From assembly GCA_019246665.1 (NCBI GenBank), contig JAFAQA010000005.1:1-32813 (forward strand): a stretch of 32,813 nucleotides of DNA. Direction: 5' to 3'. Positions within the stretch are counted from its first letter, which is position 1. Each line of letters opens with the position of its first letter. The notes under the pieces are model-generated. The model ran no database searches. It was not told where the DNA came from and saw nothing but the letters and a program-made list of their open reading frames with translations. Positions 7,628 to 16,102 of this stretch are shown one piece after another. Both the position numbers and the translations under genes were made by a program. This DNA is from Hyphomicrobiales bacterium. Lineage in GTDB: Bacteria; Pseudomonadota; Alphaproteobacteria; Rhizobiales; Beijerinckiaceae.

Positions 7628-8790
7628 AGGTGTGTTTCGTCGGTTTCGGAAACCTGCCGGCCCTTGCCCGCGAATACAACCACCATAGCATTGGCGGGCT
7701 TCACAGCATTGGTGGCTCGCAATTACAACAGACGCTGCTAGCGAAAGCACTCGTTGCTCGCGGATACCAGGTTTCCATGGTCGTCGGGGATTACGGTCAG
7801 CCCGATGCAGCAGCGTGGCACGGCGTCACCGCCTACAAAACGTACCGTCCAGATGCGGGTTTGCCGGTACTTCGTTTTGTTTATCCCCGTTGGACCGCAA
7901 CGTGGGCGGCGTTGATGCGGGCCGATGCGGACGTCTACTACACAAGTTGTGCCGGCATGCTTGTCGGCTTGGTCGCGTTGTTCTGCCGCCGGCATGGACG
8001 TGGCCTCGTACACCGATTGGCGCACGACACCGATGCCGATCCGGAGAAGTTGCGGATACACCACACACGAGACAAGAAGCTTTACGAATACGGATTGAGG
8101 CGGGCTGACAGTGTCCTTTGCCAGCACGCCCGCCAGCAACGCACGCTCATGAAAAATTACCAGGTGACGAGCGTGATCGCCGAGCCGCTGGTGGATTCCG
8201 CAGGTCGGCGCCTGGATCGGGATAAGCGCGACTTGGAAATTCTTTGGGTCAGCAACCTGAGTGACTTCAAGCGACCCGAACTCGCAATCGAATTGGCGCG
8301 TCACATGCCCTCCCGGCATGTTCACATGATCGGCGGTCCACAACCGGGTTTTTCCGATCTGTACAGTAAGATCGAGTCTGCCGCGAAGAGACTGCTGAAC
8401 CTGACGTTTTACGGTCAGGTGGCCTATCACGAAGTGGGTGACCTCTATGACCGCGCCAAGATTTTCATCAATACCTCGGAAATGGAAGGTTTTCCCAATT
8501 CCTTTCTTCAATCCTGGCGGCGCGGCGTTCCTGTGGTATCTTTTTTTGATCCTGGTGGACTTATCAGTCGCGAAGGCCTGGGTGCCTCGCCCCAGTCCAT
8601 CGACGAGATGGCTTGCGTTGCTGAACACTTGATTGCCGATGAAACAGAATGGCGAAAGCTGTCAGAGCGATGCAGGAGCTATATGGACCGGATGCATGGC
8701 GATGACGTGGTGCTGAAGCCTTACGTCGCAGCAATCGAGGGAGCGGTTCGCCGAAGGAAGAAAAAACGCGCGTCGAGCAAACCGGCGTGA
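7624..8790 (+). CDS. Glycosyltransferase family 4
   Basis: A 388-residue GT-B fold enzyme. The N-terminal domain opens with KVCFVGFGNLPA and the glycine-rich IGGLHSIGGSQLQQTLLAKA donor/acceptor loop (about 23-42). The C-terminal domain has LEILWVSNLSDFKRPELAIE (about 204-223), MIGGPQPGF and the GT4 signature TSEMEGFPNSFLQSWRRGVP (about 284-303). It would add a sugar from a nucleotide donor to the undecaprenyl-linked repeat unit in the cytoplasm. Specificity cannot be read from the sequence. The C-terminus is lysine/arginine-rich, which may help it attach to the membrane. The start overlaps the end of the deleted wzy mini-frame, and there is only a weak AAGAG ribosome site. Confidence 0.9.
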   Translation: MKVCFVGFGNLPALAREYNHHSIGGLHSIGGSQLQQTLLAKALVARGYQVSMVVGDYGQPDAAAWHGVTAYKTYRPDAGLPVLRFVYPRWTATWAALMRADADVYYTSCAGMLVGLVALFCRRHGRGLVHRLAHDTDADPEKLRIHHTRDKKLYEYGLRRADSVLCQHARQQRTLMKNYQVTSVIAEPLVDSAGRRLDRDKRDLEILWVSNLSDFKRPELAIELARHMPSRHVHMIGGPQPGFSDLYSKIESAAKRLLNLTFYGQVAYHEVGDLYDRAKIFINTSEMEGFPNSFLQSWRRGVPVVSFFDPGGLISREGLGASPQSIDEMACVAEHLIADETEWRKLSERCRSYMDRMHGDDVVLKPYVAAIEGAVRRRKKKRASSKPA

Positions 8791-8835
8791 GGATCACGGG
8801 AATCCAGCAGGAGCTCGGGACGTCCTGCACACACC

Positions 8836-9118
8836 GGCGATATGTCCGCTCGCGGCAGGCCTTCTCGCTGGCTGAGTTGGAAGCTGTGGCGATGTGAAAT
8901 GAGCTACATGGGCTGCGCCTCGGAACAGATCATGAGCGGCCGCAACGGCCTCCTTTATCCGACGCAATGTCGCCGCTCTCGCGAATCCGTTGAAACTTTT
9001 GATTGGCGGCGATGCATGCGACTGCTTTGGCAAGCAAGCGCGTCAGCGCGTCCATGAGCACTTTTGCCTTGCTCCATGCGCAGGAACTACGAAAGCCTGC
9101 TGGAGGAGGCCCGCACAT
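8836..9118 (+). pseudogene. C-terminal remnant of a second GT4 glycosyltransferase
   Basis: Fragments in successive frames give the end of a GT4 enzyme. They are RQAFSLAELEAVAM (about 8857-8895), SEQIMSGRNGLLYPT (about 8920-8964), NVAALANPLKLLIGGDACDC and FGKQARQRVHEHFCL (about 8967-9070), and then MRRNYESLLEEA (about 9076-9111). At least three frame changes separate these pieces. Together they match the usual donor-domain ending (EAMAMG, SEIV-G-NGLL-P, DV-ALA-AL). The N-terminal domain is absent. It lies between an intact GT4 and the flippase, suggesting an old duplication or replacement. Confidence 0.65.
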
Positions 9119-10639
9119 ATGAGGCGCGCACGCGCGGCACGAGGGATGACATCGGGGATTCGCCGCAAGGCAGGATTTCTCGCGGTTGCAGGGCTGCTCG
9201 AATATGTTCTGCAGTTGGGGGTGCCTGTCATCCTGGTCCGCCATCTGACCAAGCAGGACTTTGGGGACTACCGCCTGATGTGGCTGGTCGCCCAGACAGG
9301 GTTGATCCTCTTTCCCCTGTTCCTGCCGCAGTCCCTATTCTATTTCCTGCCGCGCGCCGTTCCCGGAACCCGCCCAAAGCTCGTGGGCAATACGTTCGCA
9401 TGTCTCTTCGCCCTTGGGGGACTCTCGATTCTGCTTTTAGGGCTGATGCCCATCCTGCCGAGTTCGATTGGAGGCCTCCAGCGTCACTCGCCCTTCGTGC
9501 AGATGTTCGTCGGCACCTGGATATTGGCCTCGATCCTTGATGTCTTGCCGACGGCGGACGGCAAGGCGGAGTGGGGGGCCTGCGCAACGATCGGGTTTGC
9601 GATTGTCAGAGCAGCGGCTTTGGCAGGTGCGGCAGTCGCATCTGGAGATATCGGATGGCTTCTGGTGGTGATGTGCGCCCTGGCCATACTGAAGGTCGGG
9701 CTAGCGGTCTTCTATGCCCTGTTTGCCGCGCAGGAACGCGGTCTCGGATTCGATGGCCAGTTGGTCCGCTCGCAATTGAAGTATTCGCTGCCCTTTGCGA
9801 TGGCTGATGGTTTCTTCGCCTTGCGCGCGCAGGTCGATCAATGGGTCGTGGCAGCAAACTTTTCGAGCTCGGCCTTTGCACTCATCTCGATTGCATCAGT
9901 GGTCAAACTTCTCGGAAACTTGACCCGAACGCCGCTCGGTAATGCGCTTCTGCCCAATTTCAGTTCCCTGGTGGGGGAGGGCAACCTCGACGACGCCCGC
10001 AAGCTGGTAACGAAAGCGTATCTGCTGCTGGGATGCGTGCTGCCGCCACTCTACGGTTTGTTGATAGCGACCGCGGATGACCTTGTGGAATTGATCTATA
10101 CACGCGAGTATCTCGGGGCAGTGCCGCTCATGCAAATTTATTCGTTGGGAGAGATCGTAACTGTCTTCGGGGCCGGCCACCTGCTTTGGGCGCTTGGATT
10201 CGGCCGGCAGGCCGCGACGATCGGCGCGATATCGCTTTTGCTGTCAATTGCCTTGAGCGTCCTTTGTCTCCAGTTATTCGGCCTCGCCGGTGCGCTGGCG
10301 GGAAGCATCGGCAGTGTCATTCTTTGGGAGTGGTGGTCCTTGACCAAAACCGCCAAGGCGCTCGGAACCAACGTCGCTAAATTGATACCGTTGGATCAGA
10401 CCTGGAAAGTCGCCTTTGTGGTCGCGGTCGGTGTGCTCGTCGCTCACGCCGTCTCCGCCGAGCTAAGCACATCTGTTTTTCTGCGGCTCGTGGCGAAGTC
10501 TTCGGTTTATATGACGACCGTGCTGCTTGGGTTCGTGCTCACAAAGGTCCATCACTCCGTGATATCTCTCCTTCGCGGCGCGACCGAAGAAGCGCCGCGC
10601 GCGGAAGAGAGTTCCTGCGCCGGCGTGTGCTGGAAATGA
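9119..10639 (+). CDS. Oligosaccharide flippase (Wzx-type polysaccharide transporter)
   Basis: A 506-residue polytopic membrane protein with about 12-14 hydrophobic helices and the MVF/MATE-like pattern of Wzx transporters. These move undecaprenyl-linked repeat units across the inner membrane. The first helix region reads IRRKAGFLAVAGLLEYVLQL, followed by VRHLTKQDFGDYRLMWLV, a conserved family segment. I chose the ATG at 9119 because TGGAGGAGG lies about ten bases upstream. The open frame extends back to 8990, but that part encodes the GT4 remnant. A downstream in-frame ATG (MTSGIRRK) nine codons later is an alternative. Together with the wzy and wzz genes it defines a Wzx/Wzy-type assembly pathway. 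Confidence 0.87.
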   Translation: MRRARAARGMTSGIRRKAGFLAVAGLLEYVLQLGVPVILVRHLTKQDFGDYRLMWLVAQTGLILFPLFLPQSLFYFLPRAVPGTRPKLVGNTFACLFALGGLSILLLGLMPILPSSIGGLQRHSPFVQMFVGTWILASILDVLPTADGKAEWGACATIGFAIVRAAALAGAAVASGDIGWLLVVMCALAILKVGLAVFYALFAAQERGLGFDGQLVRSQLKYSLPFAMADGFFALRAQVDQWVVAANFSSSAFALISIASVVKLLGNLTRTPLGNALLPNFSSLVGEGNLDDARKLVTKAYLLLGCVLPPLYGLLIATADDLVELIYTREYLGAVPLMQIYSLGEIVTVFGAGHLLWALGFGRQAATIGAISLLLSIALSVLCLQLFGLAGALAGSIGSVILWEWWSLTKTAKALGTNVAKLIPLDQTWKVAFVVAVGVLVAHAVSAELSTSVFLRLVAKSSVYMTTVLLGFVLTKVHHSVISLLRGATEEAPRAEESSCAGVCWK

Positions 10640-10737
10640 TCTCGTCGTCAAGGCTGGTGGGCTGGCTTGGTGCTGGCTTAGAGATCGTACTCTGAGCCCT
10701 TAAAAACTTCAGTACAGGCGGGGATGGTAGTTGAGAC

Positions 10738-10880
10738 CGGGGTGGCGCAGGGAGCGACGAACCGGATCGTGCGCGAGTGATACCCTTACAGGTTTTAATA
10801 GTGGACTTTCTCGACCAACAGCCCCTTCTGGCCCTCACTGCTGAAAGAGGAACGGATCAGCATAGTAGCGCTGCCGATCG
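10738..10880 (-). pseudogene. Small frameshifted fragment with a YYADPFLF motif (possible sugar-transferase or formyltransferase-like relative)
   Basis: In the 308-base gap after the flippase, the reverse strand reads LDDRQRYYADPFLF. After one frame shift it continues SSEGQKGLLVEKVHY. The Y-ADPF-x-F...EG-x-x-x-LLVE pattern resembles the start of the conserved domain in glucosamine inositolphosphorylceramide transferase-like and formyltransferase-like proteins found in some exopolysaccharide loci. The match is short and from memory, so identity is tentative. The rest of the gap (10640-10737) holds nothing clear. Confidence 0.33.
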
Positions 10881-10947
10881 TCAAGCACCGCTATAAGCCT
10901 ACGCAGGCAATCGTGGTATTTGAAGTTCATTGGCAGTCGGAGGATGA

Positions 10948-13215
10948 ATGGAAGAACAACGACCGCGTACACTAGCCGTAGAAGCGGCGACAATTCGCGC
11001 TGGGCGGTGCGGTCAAGTCGTGGCGCGAGGCGCTGGTGAGCGGGTCGGAAGATACGTACCCCTGGCTAAGAGCGCCCGGACCGCATGGTGCGTTCATCAA
11101 GCGTGTCTGGGAACGCTGCTGGCCGCCCTGAGCCTCGCAGCCGGGCATGCAGCCGTAGGCGAGAGCGAACCATACGTCTGGACGAACGTGAAGTGGGGTG
11201 GCGGTGGGTACGTCACCGGGATCGTCGCACATCCATCGGCCCCCGACTTGCTCTACATCCGCACCGATGTCGGTGGATGCTACCGGTGGGATGCTGCCAA
11301 ACAGCAGTGGATTCCGTTGCTCGACTCGCTCCCCCTCTCGCTCGAGAATTTATACGGCGGAGAGAGCATCGCTATCGATCCATCGAACCCCAACAACGTC
11401 TACTTCGCTGCCGGGATGTTCAATTGGTGGCCTGGCGGACCGTGGGATGTGCTTAAGTCTGCGGATCAAGGCAAGACATGGAAGCGCACTAATCTGAACG
11501 TCGTAATGAACGGCAACGATTTCCCCGGCGAGCTCAACGGGGAGCGCTTGATTGTAGATCCGAACGACGGCAACGTCCTTTATTTTGGTTCACGCAACGA
11601 CGGTTTGTGGAAGAGCACCAACGCCGCAGCAAGTTGGCAGCGGGTCGAGAGTCTTCCCAAAGGCACGGCCGGAACCGGGATAACCTTCGTGGCCATCGAT
11701 CGCACGACAGGCAGGGCGGGGTCACCTTCTTCAACAATCTATGCCGCTGTACGTGGCCACGGAGTCTACCGAAGCATGGACGCAGGGCTATCATGGGCCA
11801 TCATGGCCGGCAGCCCAGTTGATCCTCACCGCGAAGCTATCGCCTCTGATGGAACGCTCTATGTGACCCACGATGACGGCATCGCGAAATTTTCCGGAGG
11901 CGCCTGGACCAACATCTCGCCGCCGCAGGACAGGCGCAACTATTCTGCCATCAGTGTCGACCCCACCAATCCCAACGTCTTGGTGACGATGGAGAACCAT
12001 TACGGCTGGTACCGCTCCACGAACGGCGGCACCAGTTGGAGCTTTTGGAACGTGAGCGCCACTTCTTCGGTGCCGTGGCTGCCTGACAGCGAGTTTGCCG
12101 ATGGGCCATCGGCGATGGTAATTGATCCTGCCGACCCGAAGCGGGTCTGGTTCACGGACACCGGGGGGGTGTGGCGCACTGACGACATCACCGCGAAGCG
12201 CCAGATCTGGCACAGCTACGTAAATGGGCTGGAAGAGATGGTCGTCTTCGACGTCAAGTCCCCGCCCCAGGGCGCTCCACTTCTCTCGGCTGTAGCTGAC
12301 CATGTAGGGTTCCGAAACGCCTCACTCATCACGCCACCGCCCAACGAATTGGGATATACGCCCTTCGGCAATTCCACCGGAATCGATTTCGAGGAGGCCG
12401 ATCCAAATTTCGTCGTGCGAGTGGGGCATCCCGGAGACACCTCGCCGGCCGGTGGCTACTCCATCGACAATGCGCAGACCTTCACTGCATTTTCATCCAA
12501 CCCGAACGGAAACTTCGATGGCCGGGTGGCGGTTTCGGCCACGTCACGGCGGATTGTGTGGCTGCCGAAAGGAAGCGTTCCCTACTACTCGACCGACCTG
12601 GGGGCCTCGTGGACGAAGTCGATTGGAGCGCCATTGGGCGTCGTCGAAGGAGCGGACTACTGGAGCAAGAACAAGCCACTGGCCTCGGACCGCACAGATG
12701 GGAGCAAGTTCTACCTGTACGACTACAACAGCGGGCATTTCTACCGCTCGACCGATGGTGCGGCGACATTCGAGAGCATCTCCACTATTCCGTCCTTGGG
12801 CTGGCGACAGCAGGTCGTAGAGGCGGCCCCGGGAATGAACGGGGAGGTTTGGATGAGCAACGGTGCCTCGGGCCTTTACCGTTCGTCGAACGCAGGCAAG
12901 ACTTTCGCTAAGGTTGCCAACGTCCAGTACGCCTTCATGTTCAGTTTCGGAGCGCCGCCGAACGGGTCGAAAGTCCCGACGGTCTTTCTGTTCGGCACAG
13001 TAGAAAACACGAAGGGGATATTTCGGTCCGACGACATGGGCACCCGCTGGATTCTGATCAGCGACGTCCAGTACCAGATGAGCGATCTCGTCAACGGAGC
13101 GGGGGCCATGGCGGGAGACCGGCAGGTCTGGGGCCGCGTGTACATCGGGACCGACGGACGGGGCGTGTTCTACGGTGTACCGTCTGATGCAGTCCCAAGC
13201 CCGCCGAGACAGTGA
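10948..13215 (+). CDS. Secreted GH74-like beta-propeller glycoside hydrolase (xyloglucanase family)
   Basis: A 755-residue protein with the two-propeller organisation of GH74. Near the N-terminus, YVWTNVKWGGGGYVTGIVAH and LLYIRTDVGGCYRWD (103-115) match the family's opening blade. Asp107 is the likely catalytic base. LYGGESIAIDPSNPNNVYFA follows. At about 428-460, LEEMVVFDVKSPPQGAPLLS is another family block, and TGIDFEEADPNFVVRVGH (477-494) places Asp480 at the second catalytic position. Several Asp-box (BNR-like) repeats of the type S-x-D-x-G-x-x-W are visible. A hydrophobic signal-like segment (ACLGTLLAALSLAAGHAA, 52-69) implies export. It lies unusually far from the ATG, so a later start, for example GTG at 11020, is plausible. 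GH74 enzymes cut xyloglucan-type beta-1,4-glucans. In this locus it may process the locus glycan or a plant polymer. Confidence 0.86.
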   Translation: MEEQRPRTLAVEAATIRAGRCGQVVARGAGERVGRYVPLAKSARTAWCVHQACLGTLLAALSLAAGHAAVGESEPYVWTNVKWGGGGYVTGIVAHPSAPDLLYIRTDVGGCYRWDAAKQQWIPLLDSLPLSLENLYGGESIAIDPSNPNNVYFAAGMFNWWPGGPWDVLKSADQGKTWKRTNLNVVMNGNDFPGELNGERLIVDPNDGNVLYFGSRNDGLWKSTNAAASWQRVESLPKGTAGTGITFVAIDRTTGRAGSPSSTIYAAVRGHGVYRSMDAGLSWAIMAGSPVDPHREAIASDGTLYVTHDDGIAKFSGGAWTNISPPQDRRNYSAISVDPTNPNVLVTMENHYGWYRSTNGGTSWSFWNVSATSSVPWLPDSEFADGPSAMVIDPADPKRVWFTDTGGVWRTDDITAKRQIWHSYVNGLEEMVVFDVKSPPQGAPLLSAVADHVGFRNASLITPPPNELGYTPFGNSTGIDFEEADPNFVVRVGHPGDTSPAGGYSIDNAQTFTAFSSNPNGNFDGRVAVSATSRRIVWLPKGSVPYYSTDLGASWTKSIGAPLGVVEGADYWSKNKPLASDRTDGSKFYLYDYNSGHFYRSTDGAATFESISTIPSLGWRQQVVEAAPGMNGEVWMSNGASGLYRSSNAGKTFAKVANVQYAFMFSFGAPPNGSKVPTVFLFGTVENTKGIFRSDDMGTRWILISDVQYQMSDLVNGAGAMAGDRQVWGRVYIGTDGRGVFYGVPSDAVPSPPRQ

Positions 13216-13402
13216 TTGATTTGTCGGCATTCAACTTGTTCCGCGTCCGCGGTGTTGGTCTGGACATCGGGCAGATGCTTCTCCTTGGGCTGGCGGATCT
13301 CGTATTTCCAAACCAGCGTCACGATTAGTAATCACCCGGTGAAGCTCGGTGGATTCGGTGAACATCCCGAGACTGCGCGATTGCCTACTAACGGGCTAAA
13401 GG

Positions 13403-13530
13403 TCAGGCACCGAGCTTTTGGACCGAGAGCTTCGAATTCCAGGGTAGGAGTTGGTCGCGAGCCCTTGATGTTATGTCGTTGACGCGGGCGAGGAAGTCTG
13501 CGAGCCAGGCCTGAGGGTCGGACGTGCGTG
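13403..13530 (-). mobile_element. C-terminal remnant of an IS66-family transposase (TnpC)
   Basis: The reverse strand reads SDPQAWLADFLARVNDI, then RDQLLPWNSKLSVQKLGA before a stop at 13403. The DPQAWLADVLARI...LLPWN pattern is the standard end of the IS66 TnpC protein. The rest of the element and its ends are not visible. It lies in the 390-base gap where the two converging gene blocks meet. I recognise nothing else in 13216-13402 or 13531-13604. Confidence 0.72.
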
Positions 13531-13604
13531 TGGTCTACGAGGGCGCTCGCTGGGCGTTACAGGCTGCCATCCCGCTTGCTGAGCCATTTAGGGCGTCCAG
13601 CCTG

Positions 13605-15512
13605 TTAATACACGGGATGTGTACGTCGCGTTCGCCGTTTCAGACGGAGGATCCGGAGCCATTGCTCCAGCACAACGACGCTAAAAAGCATCTTGTGGTG
13701 GTCGGCCCGGCCTGTCGCGTGGTCACCCAGCATGGATTGCACCGCAGCCGGCTCCAGGAAGCAGTAGACCTCTGACTGCGGATCGGCCAGGTATTGCCGG
13801 ATCCGTCCGTCGAGGGATTGACGAAGCCACCCATCGACCACGTTCACCGCAAATCCCCGCTTCTTGCGATGGATGATTTCCGACGACAACAGCCGCTTGC
13901 TCACTTCGCGATGGAGCCACTTGCGAACGCCACGACGCACCTTGAAGGAGGCGCCCAATTGTTGGACGTGCTCGACCACTTCGCGATCGAGATAGGGTAC
14001 GCGAACCTCGAGGGAGTGCGCCATGGACAGCTTGTCGCCAAACATGAGCAACTCGTCCGGCAGCGACGAGCGCAGCTCGAGTAACTGAAAGGCGTTGAGG
14101 TCGTCCAGGTTTTCGAATGCCGGCCGGTATTCCTCCCAGCAGCGGGCCGCCACGGTGGCTTCCCCATCAGCGATCAGCTCGGGGCGAAAAAGCCCCTCCA
14201 TTGCGTTGTTCGAAACCAGTGAGAATACCTGCTGAAAACGATGAAGCCGATCGGGCTCGTGCAGCGAGTAAAGGCCACGCTTCATCGTATCGTTCCGCGG
14301 GAGGGCGCGCGCGAGTGCGGCACCGGGTGTCCGCAACCAGCCGGGCAACGCGCGCCAGGTGGCACCATAGCGCACGCCGAGGTGTCGAGTGTATCCGCCG
14401 AACAGCTCATCCGGCCCCTGGCCGATGAGCGCCACCTTAACGTTTTCACGAGCCCGCTGGCAGACAAAGTACATGGGCACGATCGACGACGAGGCGACCG
14501 GTTCCTCGAGGACGTCCACGATGCGGGGCAGGACGTCTTCAAACGTTTCCCGGGTGAGGTGAACCGCGTTGTGCTTGGCCGCGTAGGTCCGGGCCGTTTT
14601 GGCGGCATCGTCTAGCTCATCATCGGCGAACGACGATCCATACCCGACGCTGAACGTGTGCCAGTCGCGGCCATAGAAGCTCATAAGCGCGAGCAACAGG
14701 CCCGAATCCAGGCCGCCGCTGAGCAGCAATCCGAGCGGAACGTCGCTGATGAGATGCCGCTTCATCGCCGCCTTGTAGAGCTCGAGCAATCTTTCCGTCG
14801 CCTCCTCCGGGCGGGGTTGCGGGGCGAACGGCACGGGGGCGAACTGGTAGTAGCGCGAGACGTGCACCTGGCCGTTTTCGACGACGAGTTTTTCACCCGC
14901 GGCGAGCTTCTGGATGCCCTTGAAAATGGTGCGCGGGGCCGGCGTGTAGCGATAGCGTAGAAAAAGAGCGACAGCTTCGGGATCGACGCCCGGCGGCTCG
15001 CCGAGAGCAACGCAGAGCGGCCGGATCTCCGAACCAAAAGCGAGCGATCCGTTGCGGATCGCGTAATAGACCGGCTTGATGCCCATCGGATCGCGCGCCA
15101 GCAGCAGCCGGCGCTTTTTCACGTCCCAGATGGCAAGGCCGAACATACCGTTGAAGCGGTTCAGCACGGCGTCGCCCCACTGCTTGTAGCCGTGCACGAT
15201 CACCTCGGTGTCGCAGTTGGAACGAAACACGTGGCCGTGCCCCTGCAACTCCTGCCGGAGCTGCTGATAGTTGTAGATCTCCCCGTTGAAGACCACCCAC
15301 ACCGTCTGGGCTTGGTCGGACATCGGTTGGTGGCCGGCGGGTGACAGATCGATGATCGCCAGCCGACGAAAACCAAGGCCGAGATTCCCGTCCAAATGCT
15401 GGCCGGCGTCGTCGGGGCCGCGGTGGATGATCGTGCCCATCATCTCTTCGATTGTGGAAGCGCAGGCGGGCGCACCGCAGCCGAAGTTAAACTGCCCGCA
15501 GATGCCGCACAT
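13605..15512 (-). CDS. asnB: Asparagine synthase-like glutamine amidotransferase (AsnB family), copy 1
   Basis: A 635-residue class II glutamine amidotransferase fused to an ATP-pyrophosphatase synthetase domain. Cys2 of MCGICGQF is the glutaminase nucleophile. HRGPDDAGQHL (30-40), RRLAIIDLSPAGHQPM (49-64) and FNGEIYNYQQL (75-85) complete the glutaminase site. The synthetase domain has SGGLDSG (265-271), which binds ATP, and IGQGPDELFGGYTRH further on. The family transfers glutaminase-derived ammonia to an activated carboxylate. In polysaccharide loci such enzymes are thought to amidate uronic acids (WbpS-like) rather than make free asparagine. AAAGGAG eight bases before the ATG supports the start. 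It is the last gene of the minus-strand block. The symbol denotes the family only. Confidence 0.9.
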   Translation of the reverse strand: MCGICGQFNFGCGAPACASTIEEMMGTIIHRGPDDAGQHLDGNLGLGFRRLAIIDLSPAGHQPMSDQAQTVWVVFNGEIYNYQQLRQELQGHGHVFRSNCDTEVIVHGYKQWGDAVLNRFNGMFGLAIWDVKKRRLLLARDPMGIKPVYYAIRNGSLAFGSEIRPLCVALGEPPGVDPEAVALFLRYRYTPAPRTIFKGIQKLAAGEKLVVENGQVHVSRYYQFAPVPFAPQPRPEEATERLLELYKAAMKRHLISDVPLGLLLSGGLDSGLLLALMSFYGRDWHTFSVGYGSSFADDELDDAAKTARTYAAKHNAVHLTRETFEDVLPRIVDVLEEPVASSSIVPMYFVCQRARENVKVALIGQGPDELFGGYTRHLGVRYGATWRALPGWLRTPGAALARALPRNDTMKRGLYSLHEPDRLHRFQQVFSLVSNNAMEGLFRPELIADGEATVAARCWEEYRPAFENLDDLNAFQLLELRSSLPDELLMFGDKLSMAHSLEVRVPYLDREVVEHVQQLGASFKVRRGVRKWLHREVSKRLLSSEIIHRKKRGFAVNVVDGWLRQSLDGRIRQYLADPQSEVYCFLEPAAVQSMLGDHATGRADHHKMLFSVVVLEQWLRILRLKRRTRRTHPVY

Positions 15513-15655
15513 ACTGGACTCCTTTCAGTTGGAGTTCGAAGCGTCCTGCGCGTCGCGCAGCCGCGGGCAGAGCGGGCGGAACATGTCCGACTGGCCTTAC
15601 TGGTGCGCCCTATGTGGGGTCGTCTACACGCGTCGGTTATCGCACCGATGACATT

Positions 15656-15808
15656 TGTCCGATGGAATATCGAGGTGTTCCACAAAATCATCCGGCTGCA
15701 TAGCCGAGGAGTCGAAGATCAGGACCGTCCCGCGTCTGATTAATTTGATTTCATTGTTTTGCATCCTGAGTTGGCGGATCTTCTGAATCATGATGCTCAA
15801 CCGTCAAG
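15656..15808 (+). mobile_element. Remnant of an IS4-family (Tn5-like) transposase C-terminal region
   Basis: The plus strand reads VRWNIEVFHKI and, after a frameshift, NLISLFCILSWRIF and MMLNRQ. The WRIEVFHKILKSGC...LFCILSWRVFWMTM-NR pattern is characteristic of Tn5-type transposases, and the Glu of IEVFHK is the catalytic one. The frame is broken by at least one shift and one stop (TGA near 15784). It runs directly into an oppositely oriented IS110 remnant. Bases 15513-15655, upstream of the amidotransferase, show nothing recognisable. Confidence 0.65.
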
Positions 15809-16020
15809 GCTGCTTCGCCTATCCCGCGTCGTGGCGATGCATCGCAAAACCTCAAGCAACCGACGAAAATCGCCACCCGCCACCTGATGGTGGCGGATGG
15901 TCTCCCCCTGAACTGAGCCGATAGCGACCAGCCATTTGGATTGGCTCAGTTCCAATGCGACGAAAATTCTGGCCAGCTCCGCTTCGGCGGCGGGCGCGAT
16001 CTGCTCAACAAAACATGAAT
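15797..16020 (-). mobile_element. N-terminal remnant of an IS110-type transposase
   Basis: The reverse strand reads EAELARIFVALELSQSKWLV, then AIGSVQGETIRHHQVAGGDF and RRLLEVLRCIATTRD before a stop at 15797-15799. The FVALELSQSKW-VA start, with a conserved Glu in the first strand, followed by a G-GD-x-x-LL block, matches the DEDD domain of IS110-like transposases. The C-terminal tnp_20 domain is missing. It overlaps the end of the IS4-type remnant, so the junction is probably a recombination scar. Confidence 0.62.
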
Positions 16021-16102
16021 GGTTCCTATGTGCGGGACACGAACGTCACTTTAGGCGCCTTCGCGCCCGTCGCCACAATAGGATCTCTCGCCTCCTGCAG
16101 CT

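Noticed and set aside
7738-8628. 296-codon reverse frame opposite the GT4 gene
   Set aside because: The forward frame has full GT4 motifs; the reverse one has no recognisable domain.
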